This document shows, piece by piece, positions 47,581-58,234 of a stretch of 64,000 nt of DNA. The stretch lies in contig JAGUCH010000005.1 of NCBI GenBank assembly GCA_019096065.1, forward strand, positions 4,278,001-4,342,000, written 5' to 3'. The stretch's first letter is position 1. Each line of letters begins with the position of its first letter. A program made the position numbers and the translations under genes. The DNA comes from Paracyclopina nana (taxonomy: Eukaryota; Arthropoda; Copepoda; Cyclopoida; Cyclopettidae). The notes beneath the pieces are model-generated. The model was not told the origin of the DNA, ran no database searches, and saw only the letters and a list, made by a program, of their open reading frames with translations.

Positions 47581-50263
47581 ATGAACTACTTACGCGAATT
47601 CCTCTACCGTCCGAAGAGGAACGACCGCTCCTTGATGGCCAGATTTTTCTTCGCTGATGAGGCCTTGACGGCCGTGGCTGCTGAGCTCGACTCCTTCGAC
47701 GGCAGAAAGGACCCCGAGCGGTGCGCCAGCCTCGTAACCAAGCTCAGAAACTGCCAGGATAAGCTCCTCGGCATCTGCAATAAGATGTTGGAGGAGCTTG
47801 AGCCAGGCTTCTCAGCTCGCCTTCGTGAGCACAGGGCAAAATTCCCAGGTAATTTTTGACACATGAAATCAGTGCTTTTACTTGATGTCAACTCCCTTTA
47901 CTTTTTCAGATGACATAATGACCGACAACTTGGCTGGCCAACTTTGGTTCGGGGCCGAATGCTTGGCTGCAGGATCTTCAATCATGAACAAGGAGACCGA
48001 AAGCGAAGCCATGCGACCTTTGGCCAAGGCTGTGACAAAGTCCCTGGAAAAAGTACGAGCGCTTTTACGCGAGCAAGTTTTATCAGCCAACCAATACTAC
48101 ACGGAAAACATACGAGAAAACTTGAAGATTTTCGACCGGCTGTTCGCCGATTTCGAGTTCAACTACGTGAGATGCATGGTTCACGTGAAGACCGTGAAGG
48201 AGTATGACCTGCACCAGGACCTCATTGTCCTCTTTTCCGACACGCTTTCCCGAGCCATTAAGCAAGAAATGATTAGTCAAGACCTGGTGGATATCTACGA
48301 TCCTAGTCTGATGTTCGCCATCCCACGGTTGGCCATTGTCTACGGCCTTTTGATATGCCCCGATGGGCCTTTGAACGTTGATCGCAGCCATAGCGACTTT
48401 CCGTCTCTATTCCTGCCCTTCAAGAACCTGCTGAGGAAAATCAGAGAGCTCTTGCAGACGTTGGAGCCCAGCGAGGTCATGGTGCTCGAGCTGCTCCTCT
48501 GCCAACTCGAGGAGCCTGCCAACATTGCAACGAAGCTGAAAGAAGTAGAAAGGCTTCTAGAACACAAGGAAAAATCAGAAGAAGGCAAAGCTCAAGCGCT
48601 AAAACTCCAGGCTAAGCTCAACGGCGAGCAAGAGCTTAGCGAGCAAAAGCCTCTACAGCCCTCCTCTCAGCAGCAACCTTCGACTACCAGCAGAATCCAA
48701 AGGCTGAACTCTATTCCATGTCAATGTGATACTCCTTATGCCGACGAGAGTGGGGAGCTAGGTGACGAAGGAACAACTACACCATTGGCAATGGTTCGTG
48801 ATATCATAGATGAAGTTGTCAACAATGCTGTTGATATGATCATGCGTAACGAGGATGTTAACATAGCCGCTAGCGCGGTGGCTGCGGTGGAAATTGATTG
48901 CACAGAGCCAGAAATAAGGGTATCTCCGCGAAGAACAGTAGAAATTGAAGTGGTTCCCGCCACGGCCAGCTCCTCCTCATCGTCGAGGAGCAAGAGGCGT
49001 CGATCAAAGAACGAGTCGTCCAATCCAGCAGACGAACCGTCGGCCTCGCCAATGCGGGGCACTTCTGCTCCTATTGCTTTGCCGCTGCCCTCCAGATCCA
49101 CCAGAAGCGGGGGCTCCAGCAACAGCGGCGGCCTTAAGCGTCACAATGCCCGTCGGGACACAAAAAGAGTTCCCTATAGGTACCAAAAGGATCGCAGGGC
49201 CAAATTCAAGTCGACTGAGGACCTTATCCATAGGCTGTATGTCTGCATCTCAGGAGCGGCCGATCAACTTCAGAGCAACTATGCCGCCGATTTCAGATCC
49301 ATTCTGAGAGTCGTCTTCCAAATCAACGTCACCATGGATGATGAGCCAATATCGCATCATCAAGATATGAGTCCAGATGCTGTTAGCGAGGATAACGTTG
49401 ATTCGACATCCCCCATCGAAGCAGCTAATGCTGTTGCCTATAACGAACAAAATGAGGCTGACCAAGTTGATGAGGGAGGAGCCAGCTCTTCTTTCCCCAG
49501 GCTTCAAGAAGGCCTTCCGGCTATTGATTTGGCCACAGATGCCCTTCACAACGAAATGAGCGACCGACTGTACAACCAAATCTTGAGGACGACACAGTCG
49601 ATGGCTAGTGATAGTACGTCACCTAATTCAATCGACGACGACTTACCAGCTACAGTTGACAGCTATCCAGGCGGTAACCGAGGCGGGGTCTACGCTCAAA
49701 ATCTCGACCTCCATTTGCATACTACTGATGACGATGTTCCCCCAAGGGACAGCTCCCGTCCACCAAGTACTGAATTTTTCCAGCCAGAACCGACATTACT
49801 GGATATCGCTACCGGTGCTGGCACTACTGATGAGGCCTTATCGCCTCAAGAAACTCTGGCTCCTGACAACAGTTTTGTGCCTTACTCAAGGATAACGCCC
49901 CAACGACGTCCGCCTCCCGCCTGGGTTCCCGATGCAGAGGCCCCCAATTGCATGGGCTGCCGCGAGCCGTTTACTATTTTGAAACGAAGACATCACTGTC
50001 GGGCGTGCGGAAAGGTCTTTTGCAAAAGATGCTCCAGCCACTTCATGCCGCTGCCATTGTTTGGATTGGACCGACCCGTTCGAGTGTGCAATCGATGCGA
50101 CCTGTTCATGAATGATGATCCCTTTACGACCGTGTCCTCTGCTGCCTCACCAGGTTCGCCAACGTCTTCAGACTTGCTGGACGGCTCCTCTCCGGGCTCG
50201 GGTTCCAACCCAAGATCGCCCTCCACCCCACAATGGAGTCGCAACTTTGGTATGGTCTCTTAG
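47581..50263 (+). CDS. lateral signaling target protein 2 homologue (LST2/ZFYVE28)
   Basis: Exons join 47581-47848 and 47910-50263 (873 aa). LST2 is a FYVE protein on early endosomes that restrains EGF-receptor signalling by favouring receptor degradation; monoubiquitination controls its location in vertebrates. The N-terminal conserved domain (~1-250) includes [32 protein letters not shown] and [19 protein letters not shown] disordered Ser-rich middle (~255-520) follows, then the conserved [20 protein letters not shown] (~525-560) and a C-terminal FYVE finger (~760-825). The finger has WVPD, the PI3P-binding RRHHCRACG, the Cys pairs and a closing RVCNRC, so it should bind PI3P. The N-terminal start [13 protein letters not shown] matches the family. 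Phase 1 splicing restores [14 protein letters not shown]. Confidence 0.95.
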
Positions 50264-52439
50264 AAGATTTTTATCCTTTCATCATATCAGCGAGGTCAAT
50301 AATTTTATCGATCATTCATTCGTTCGTTATTTTTCTTGTGATGAATTGTGTTCGAAAAATAATACAAGAAAATATTATTGATTTGGGCGTTGCATGTTTA
50401 AATGCGATGCAAATTAGTTAACCTTTAGATACGCTGAGAATCGAAGAAAAACGAATGGTCCGTCCTCGGACCAACGGGAATCCTTGACAATCGATGACGG
50501 GGCCCTGTATTGCTTTTTACCAAGAATGGCTCTTCATATAAAGTACATTTTCAATGGTTCCTTCAATAGGAAGTTGCGAGTAGCATTCCAAGTGCATTGA
50601 ATTTTCTCAATTGTTATTGTTGCAAGTTGATCCTCTTGAAGACTTGCAATCAAACCTGCAGCTGTGTTGCCTTTCAATATCGAGAAAAGAAGCTGCTCCC
50701 TTATTATGCTTTGAGGCACCTATTTTCAGCCGTAATGTGCGATGCTTAGGCCCTTCTTTGGCGGAATAGCAAAGGAAATTCAATCACGATATGGGGCTGT
50801 ATTGCCTAAATTCCTCCTCCAAAGAAAGCCTTTTGGGTAACTGCTACCCTTTTTCCGGTTCGTTATAGCTTTTCAGCGAATGAGATGGGAGGAGTTGTAA
50901 AAATAGAGGTGAAAGCTGTGTTGTGCTGTGCTTTCACAGTTGAGGCGACAAAAACTTATCACCAATGTGTATCAAATTGCTTCTGGCTTTATAAAGGCAT
51001 TTTAAGTGCTGAATTTCATAGCATGATTGATCGACAGATAAAAATTGAACTACCTTCAAAAGACTGGGTGATTTGTTGCATGGAGGCATGCACAATGTCA
51101 TCTGCGATTATACGGTTAAGTTTAGTACACTTGTGGACCAAGATTAGTAGTCACACACAGAATTTGAAAACTGGATACATTATGCCCAAGTTTCCACCGT
51201 TTCCATTGATTTAAGCTAGTTGCTTTGCACACAGCAGTAACTACATCTTCTACGTAAAGGCATTAAGAGAACAATTTATTTAGAAGGGCAAGCTGCCTCC
51301 GCATGGAAAAATATTCGGATGGATTAGTTTTCTGCGTTTGCTATACAGATAGTCGACAATCTTGGCTCCACTATTTGATGCCAAGCTTGGTGTAGTCTCT
51401 TAAAAAAGATTTTAAGACATTTTTTGGCTCTTCGCTGATCCTTTACGAGCCTACAAATAAGCTTACGTTAAGAGTCAGCTTGGCATGAGCCTCTTTTGTC
51501 AAAGGCCATCATTCGATTTGCCATCATCTTCAAAACCGTACGAATTGGAAAAAAAACTTTGTCTAACTCTAAGTAGAACCAGATCGAGAGCCTCCTTATT
51601 TGTTCAATAGACCTGAAAGTGCAAGTCGAGCAACTTTTGACTGTGGCAACTTCTGGGGGGATAAATTATCATACTACAGCTATGTGCTTAAAGTATTTAG
51701 AGGAATCTCGCGAGAAGGCAAACCTCATTTTAGGCATGGTACAGTAAAAAATGCTCATAAGACAGACTTAACGAAAGCTACATAATTTCGATATTTGAGT
51801 CACCTGACATTTTATGTGTTGCCGGCTTTTTAGTTCGTAATTGTTGAGGCGCATATGGCCTTATAGACGAATGCGTAACATGCAGGATATACTTCCAACG
51901 AGTCGGACCAAACAACGATAAGTAGAGCGTGATCGTTTTTCTCGCGGTAGCTTTGGCTTTATCAAAATGCAGCAGTGCGTTATGCTAAATAGCTCCTCTG
52001 TTTTAAATGAGCAAGAAAGATGGATGCAGTGTGACTTTGTTCGTGATTGCTTTTTGTGGCTAAATCTGCATCTTCTACAACCTCGGAATTCTGCTGCTTA
52101 AAAGTTGAATACCAGTCGCTAAGAGACGCTCAAATTAGGCTATGAAGCAAGTTATGAATGTCATTAGCAGCTTAACAATAAGAGTAAGCCAGTCCATATA
52201 TAAGGGAAGCTTTACATGACGTCGTCGACATTTTGATGAGTTGCTCAAGAAAGTCGTTAAAATACAAATCTCCAATTTTATTAACTTTTCCTCCCCAGGC
52301 CAGAGTAGAGACCTTTCTACTTTCTTCATTACTGAAGAGCTGGGAGACGTACAACCAATTATTTTCAGCCCACTCTCAAATTGAAATTTCAAAATATCAT
52401 GCTAACTTCCTTGGCTAATGTTGGATATCTGTTACTCAC
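50264..52439. other. intergenic, no supported gene
   Basis: The LST2 3' UTR should occupy the left end, although no canonical AATAAA was found close to the stop. Remaining open frames (for example 50885-51214) are under 110 codons with no domain. Nothing else was recognised. Confidence 0.45.
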
Positions 52440-54484
52440 TTAACCCCACAAAACAAAATGAAAAATAGTTGTTCAAATATAGGGATTTCGTAGTGTATTG
52501 AAATCCCGATTAGTGTCAACTAGTGGCAATAAAAGCGTAACGATATCGCTAAACATATGAAATCAGAAATAGGGATCACTAAAAAACAAAGATATGAGTT
52601 ATTTTTTGTTTTCAATATGCCATTCACACTCTAAGGATAGCGCATGATTAATTAAAAAAAAATATTAACAAATTAGAGACTTATTAATTATTGTAATTTG
52701 GCTATAGTACTACTTTATTTGTTCTTATTCCATATTCTATGGATTAAGTAGGGATTTTTTTTTTTAATATTTTATAATGTCTACAGTCTATTTTCTTTTC
52801 ATTTATTCCTATTTTTTTGGAAATAATATGGAAATAATTGGTAGGTTAATATCTACTAAACATAATCAGTTTAGATTAAAATGGAATTAAATATACGTGT
52901 ACATTGCTTTTAAATTACCATTTTTTATTATTATTTTTTATTATTTTTGTTTTTTATTCATCTTTATTCTATATTCTATGGAATAAGTTGGGAATTATTT
53001 ATTTATTTTTAATTGCAAAATCTATAATGTTTATTTTTGTCAGGACCACTTCTCATAATAAATACACATACTAAAAATAATAAATTATTCTGCAAGCCTG
53101 AAATTTGTAGGCTCACTCCGCAATAATGAGTTATGACTCATTTCAAGTATAAATCTTGAAGTCATGAAGAGTTCTGTCATAGAAAAATAGAGTGGTGATT
53201 AGTGATTGTGTTACATAGAATAAAATATTGAAATATTTAAAAAATCTCAGTTTTTGTGTGAAAATAAGAGGAATAATACTTGCTTACTCAGTTTTAATGT
53301 TGTTCCAAACAACATCTATTAATGATGATTTTTCAAATCCTAAAACCATTCAAAGTTATTGATAAGAACAATTTCAAAAATTATTGAATTGCAAGCAGAG
53401 CCATCTCTGAACAGTTTGCTAAGTTAGATTTGAAATTTCTTAAAAATATGGAATAAATACACAACTTCTGTTAAGTCCTAAATGTATTTAGTGGTAATAT
53501 AGATGGGATCATTTTACTAATTCCGTTGAGTAACTTTCTCGTTATGGCATGCAGCATGAATAGATAAATAATCTATAGTCACTTTATCCAAAGAGATAGG
53601 AAAAAGTGGCAATAAAAAATAGATTTAATTTGAAGTGATGCAATTCGATAGTTAGGAAAAGTCATGCAGTCTTTACAGCAGTTAGATGTGAATTCCGTTG
53701 AGCAACTTCCTCGTTATGGCATGTAGCATGAATATATAAATAATCTATAGTCACTTTATCCAAAGAGATAGGAAAAAGTGGCAATAAAAAATAGATTTAA
53801 TTTGAAGTGATGCAATTCGATAGTTTGGAGAAGCCAGGCAGTCTTTACAGCAGTTAGATGTGATTTCCGTTGAGCAAGTTCATTGTTATGGCATGCAGCA
53901 TGAATACATAAATAATCAGGAGTACCTATATCAAATTAGTTGGGAATTACATATTTAACAAAGTAATAACAAATGTAGGGCATGTTAAAAAAAATTTGAA
54001 TTAAAACTACATAAAAAATGGTATATTTAATTAATAAAATATACAATTACTTATTGAAATATATATATTTCAATATAAAAAAAATGAGAAAAAATAATTG
54101 GTATACTTTTGAACAACTTAAAGCATAAAAATGAGAAAAAATATATTAAAAATAGTGTTTATGAAAATTAATTATTTAAAAAAAAAATTACATCAATTGG
54201 TCATAAATGTTATAACTAAAGCTACCGAAACTAAAAACTTATCAAAAGTAAGAAAAAATTTATGATTTGAGCTACGCGAAATTGCGACAAAAAGTCAAAC
54301 TTTAAATTTGAATATCTCGTTAAGGAATAGAAGTGCATTTAAAAAAAAGGTATGTGTGCAGTCAGTTCATCATATAGAATACGATAATGCAAAAAATTTT
54401 CATTTTTAGCGAAGCTTATTTTAAGGCAGGATTTAATAGATAAAAAATAGGGATTATTTGTTTTGTGGGGAATGTAGGGCTTAA
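52440..54484. mobile_element. candidate 2-kb piggyBac-like non-autonomous element
   Basis: A strongly AT-rich block begins TTAA-CCCCACAAAACAAA (52440-52457). Near its other end is the exact inverted copy TTTGTTTTGTGGGG (54457-54470), with another TTAA at 54481-54484. TTAA directly outside a CCC-starting terminal repeat is the piggyBac pattern. On the right, 10 bp separate the inverted repeat from TTAA, so that end is imperfect. No transposase frame exists; the interior is AT-rich with a 172-bp tandem repeat. The composition contrasts sharply with both flanks. It may instead be a satellite-like insertion with chance ends. Confidence 0.5.
53521..53922. repeat. 172-bp tandem repeat, ~2.3 copies
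   Basis: Units start with TTCCGTTGAG at 53521, 53693 and 53865, exactly 172 bp apart. Copies 1 and 2 differ at only a handful of positions (for example the sequence around ATCTATAGTCACTTTATCC is identical), so duplication is recent. Copy 3 is cut off at about 53922 after AAATAATC. The array lies inside the AT-rich candidate element. Confidence 0.88.
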
Positions 54485-54992
54485 TAATGATAAGTCCTAT
54501 TGAAGGTCTTCCCTGGTTCTTCGTAGCTAGGCTTAATGATCAATGCTCTATGGGCTGTTTGATTTGCAGTGCGGTGCAAGCTTCTGTGAAGATGAATGTT
54601 TGGCTGAAGGCATATTATGCAATACTTTAGTACAATTCTTGGCTCAGTCAATAAAAAAGTACGCTAGCTATGGATTTGGGCTACCCATTAAAAATGCCTT
54701 TAGTGTGCCTTTTATTGGAGCATGAGTGTATTTTACATAGCATAGATGTGGTACTTGATTCAACAAGACAGACGTATATAACTCTTTTTCAGTAATACAG
54801 ATTTTCGTCTTCTGGGTTTTGATGCAAAACGATGCGCGCGAATTCGTCAGAATAGCATGCAAAATGAACACCCACTGTACTACGCTATATGCTTACAACT
54901 GAATAATAAGCGTCAAATTGTACGAAAAGAAATCCTGAATTGAGCTTTACTCCCTTCGTACGATGATGACATGACGAATAAAAAAGGCCTTT
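54485..54992. other. 3' flank of the DEG/ENaC gene
   Basis: No gene seen. A minus-strand AATAAA at 54711-54716 lies 277 bp past the channel's stop codon and may be its poly(A) signal. Confidence 0.4.
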
Positions 54993-57900
54993 TCAGCCGT
55001 TGATCACTCGACCGTCGTGACTCTTTTGTCGTTCAAGGTCGTCCCCATTGGTGCTCGTCACAGAGTTCGTGGCAGCAGCTGCAGCCTCTTGACCTTCCTC
55101 GGACGGCCTTTGCCACAACTTCCGGAGCGACCATGTCGAATTGTTGCGTTTGAAGCAAAAGTAGAGTATTTCCGCCACACTGACCAGGCTGAAGCCCATG
55201 CACAGGCCCAAGAGACCTCCTACGTTGGCAACGAAGCTGGTGCGAGTCATGCGCTCGTCTCGAATAATTCGAGTAGCGAACGAGTCCTTGATGTAAACGT
55301 TGAGCCACAGCAAGTTTTCCTTGGCATATCGATACAGCTCCTCGAAAATCGCCTTCGAGTTGTCAGCCACTTGCAGCTCGCGTCGCAATTCTGAGCACGA
55401 GATATTCGTCGTTGCGTACGGATCGAAGCCGAACACGTCGGTGAGCAAGTTGCATATGTTTGGATACATGCTAAGCAGTACGTTTTTCTTGATCTTCAGC
55501 TCGTCGCCGTATTGTCCGTAAGCCATGACTGCGTGGGGGTCCACCCAACCCTGGCAAATCTTGAGCAATTTACGCACGACGCTGCAAATCTCAGGCCTTT
55601 TGGCAAACATGGCTCGATTGGGGTAGCCCGCGAGCGTAATGCGCGAGTCGTAAATTTGGTCATTACACGGGGCCAGGCAAGTTTTCTCGGTGCCTTCATC
55701 AAAGTGATTGTTGGGGTCATCGAAGATCCTGTAGGCACAGTCCAACTGGGTGCCCTGACAGGTAGTGAGATTTCCAAGAACTCCCAGGACATAAAAAGGC
55801 GGCTTGCATCCACAGATAGCCTTGGTCGCGTGCAACGCCTTATCGTAGAGGCAGTTTTTCATGCTCATGCGGTAGCCCTTTTTCAGCGGAAGGCTGCGCA
55901 AATTGACTTCGTCGTGGGTGTAGCAATCCCTCTCGATGGGTGCGAACCTTTTAATCGCGGACTGGCTCGTGATGATCTCCGTGATGCTCAGGCCGACGTC
56001 AGCCTCATTTCCTGGCGCCAGAACAAATGACTCTTTCCTCATCAGTGGGATATCTCTGTAATGCTGGATGAGCACCAAAACTCCTTCAGAGCCGGCCGAA
56101 TGAACGGAGAAGTACTCATAGGTCTCAACATCGATGAGGACCTCGACTCCCTGCAAAAAACGGCTCAAATGTGTAGTGCATTGGTCGATACTTGCAGGGC
56201 TTCGATCGCGTGAAAGCTATTGCGAGCTGGCAGCCACCAATAACAATAAACTTTAAGCACATAATGCAGAAGTCCTACTAGATTTGCTTTTCATCTTTTC
56301 ATCCACATTTCTCGTTTCTCGAGCTCAGGCAAAAAAGATGACATCAAGGATTTCTTTTTGCAAACCCCATTTTTGATAGATAACATGAGTGGAAAAAACT
56401 GACGCTGTCTACTGGGCATTATTTCCTCATGATGTGTTAAGCATAGCATCATCTACCAAAATGATGCAATAATTGATGGGAAAAAAAGAAATGCTATATA
56501 TCTTCCATTAGGGCAAAATTGTACGCCACTGCTACTCAACTTCTATTTAACTCTTTTTGCTTCCTTTGGCAGCAAGGAAGGGCAGCCCAAGGGAAATATA
56601 ACACGTCAGTAGGTGAGAGCAGCAGCGGGCAAACAAATCTGAACTTACTTCTTGTCACTATTGCTTGACCCATGGGAATTGCCATCAAGGATTTCTTCCC
56701 CTGGCTTTACACGATATGAACTATAGCCAGCCAAATCGTATAACGCGTACGTTTTACTGGCCTTTTTATTATGGGTCACGGACCCCACGAACAGAAAGTC
56801 AAAAAAAGGCACATGCTACCATGGACAGATTCATAAAAATATCGCGAGGGCTCATTACGTAATAATTCGGTCTTATTACCTGCTTCCCCGGCTTAATTCC
56901 CTTCTTGTAGCCATCGAAGATTATCTGCCAGGGATTGGGCTCCTCCAGCCAAAACGACACATTGGTCACGTCGAATTTGTTGTGATTTTCCTCCTGTAGC
57001 ATTCCAGGGAAAATTTGGCAGCAAACGCTCTCGTCGGTGGTCTGCTGGTAATGCATCGTCGTTTGCCCCTCAATGAAGGGAACATCTCGGTTTTTCCAGT
57101 AGTACTGCAAAAACATATTATGGCACTCTGGTTGTCCTTCCATTTTCAGCTTGGCCGACCCATTGGTCATCCGCTCAATGTCAGCAAACATGAGCCTCTC
57201 CTCCTCGGTGAAGTCCTCCCTTGAGCCCGTGTTGATCATGCGGTCGAAGACGTCAATGAGCGTATCATTGTTTTGGATGTTGTACTTTTCTAGCACCGAT
57301 CTCTGCATGAAGTTCATGTTGCACACCGTGATCGCGGGGAAGTAGAGGTTGTCATACGTCGTCGAAAGCGAGTCCATGTTGGTGGACACTGTGTGGGCTA
57401 AAAAGTCGGAAATGGCGCGGTACACGAGGACGGAGGCTGTGGTCAGGGCCAAAATCAGCAGCGCGAGCCAGGCGAACTTTTCGAGGTTACTCGAGGTCTG
57501 CACATACTTCCAGCCATGAAGTGAAGTCTCTTCGCAATAAGTGCGAAATGATTGCATTAGCGAAGACTCGCCGCTTTCACCAGAGTCCATAGCTGCTGCA
57601 GACTTCGGCCTTCGACCTCGGTTAGGAATCACCACCATGATTGCCTTGGAGGCTACATTTGGCTTGGTGGTGGTTGTGGGGCTTGAGGCTGTGGGTGGAA
57701 CGATGGTCGTGCTAATCGAGGGTATTTGAGCATGGCTAGCAGTCGTTACCACTTGGTGGCGTCGTCGGTGCAAACTATGAAAACTGCCTCCTTCATTTTC
57801 GTTGAAAGTTTCCGCGCTAGCACTCGTCACCACTGCATGCTTGCTACTATGTTGGTGGTGGTGATGGTGGTGTCGAAGTCGCACTGACAGGCAGCCATTT

Positions 57901-58190
57901 TTGTACCTATGGCGGCCGTGATGGTGGCACCTTTTCAGCCTGGTGTCCGAGCCAGCACCAATGGAGTCGATTGAGTGTCCGTTCTTCAATGAGACGGGAG
58001 TGGCGTTTTGTAGTTGGGGTATTTTGTAGGCTTTCACGAGCATGGCTTCGCTGTGGCTTTTACTCAAACACCCTGGTGAGGGAGCGTTAATGCTGTACTG
58101 GTGTTGGTTATTCGCGAAACCACTCATCTCCGTTTGTAAAATAAAGCTACGAAGAGTTGTCTGCGTTTTGGGTGACTGAGGCCTTGCCAT
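54993..58190 (-). CDS. DEG/ENaC (pickpocket-like) sodium channel subunit
   Basis: Exons join (minus) 58190-56880 and 56150-54993 (822 aa). It is an amiloride-sensitive-type trimeric cation channel subunit; arthropod relatives act in mechanosensation, salt or acid sensing and fluid transport. A long cytoplasmic N-terminus (~1-238) is basic, with a His-rich run (RLRHHHHHHQHSSKH, ~104-118), and ends in the HG-motif-like TSLHGWKYV. TM1 is at ~240-262 (WLALLILALTTASVLVYRAI), followed by FPAITVCN. The extracellular domain has many cysteines and NxS/T sites (for example NDT, NGS, NVS, NLT, NIS). TM2 is at ~738-765, with the GxS selectivity filter read as GFS in GLLGLCMGFSLVSVAEILYF. The C-terminal tail is short. 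The single 729-bp intron is phase 0. The gene lacks any visible degenerin-specific feature, so the subfamily is open. Confidence 0.94.
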
Positions 58191-58224
58191 AACGCGGCCT
58201 TTCTGGCTCTGCTCACCGCCACTG

Positions 58225-58230
58225 TATATA
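58225..58230 (-). promoter_or_regulatory. candidate TATA box of the DEG/ENaC gene
   Basis: TATATA on the minus strand lies about 35 bp upstream of the start codon at 58190. Transcription would then begin only a few bases before the ATG, implying a very short 5' UTR; alternatively, another start lies further upstream. Confidence 0.35.
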
Positions 58231-58234
58231 ACGA

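Noticed and set aside
47318..47584. 88-codon open frame whose TGA overlaps the LST2 start ATG
   Set aside because: It has no ATG in frame (it opens at GTG), no family resemblance and no convincing upstream exon; it is most likely 5' UTR or promoter sequence.
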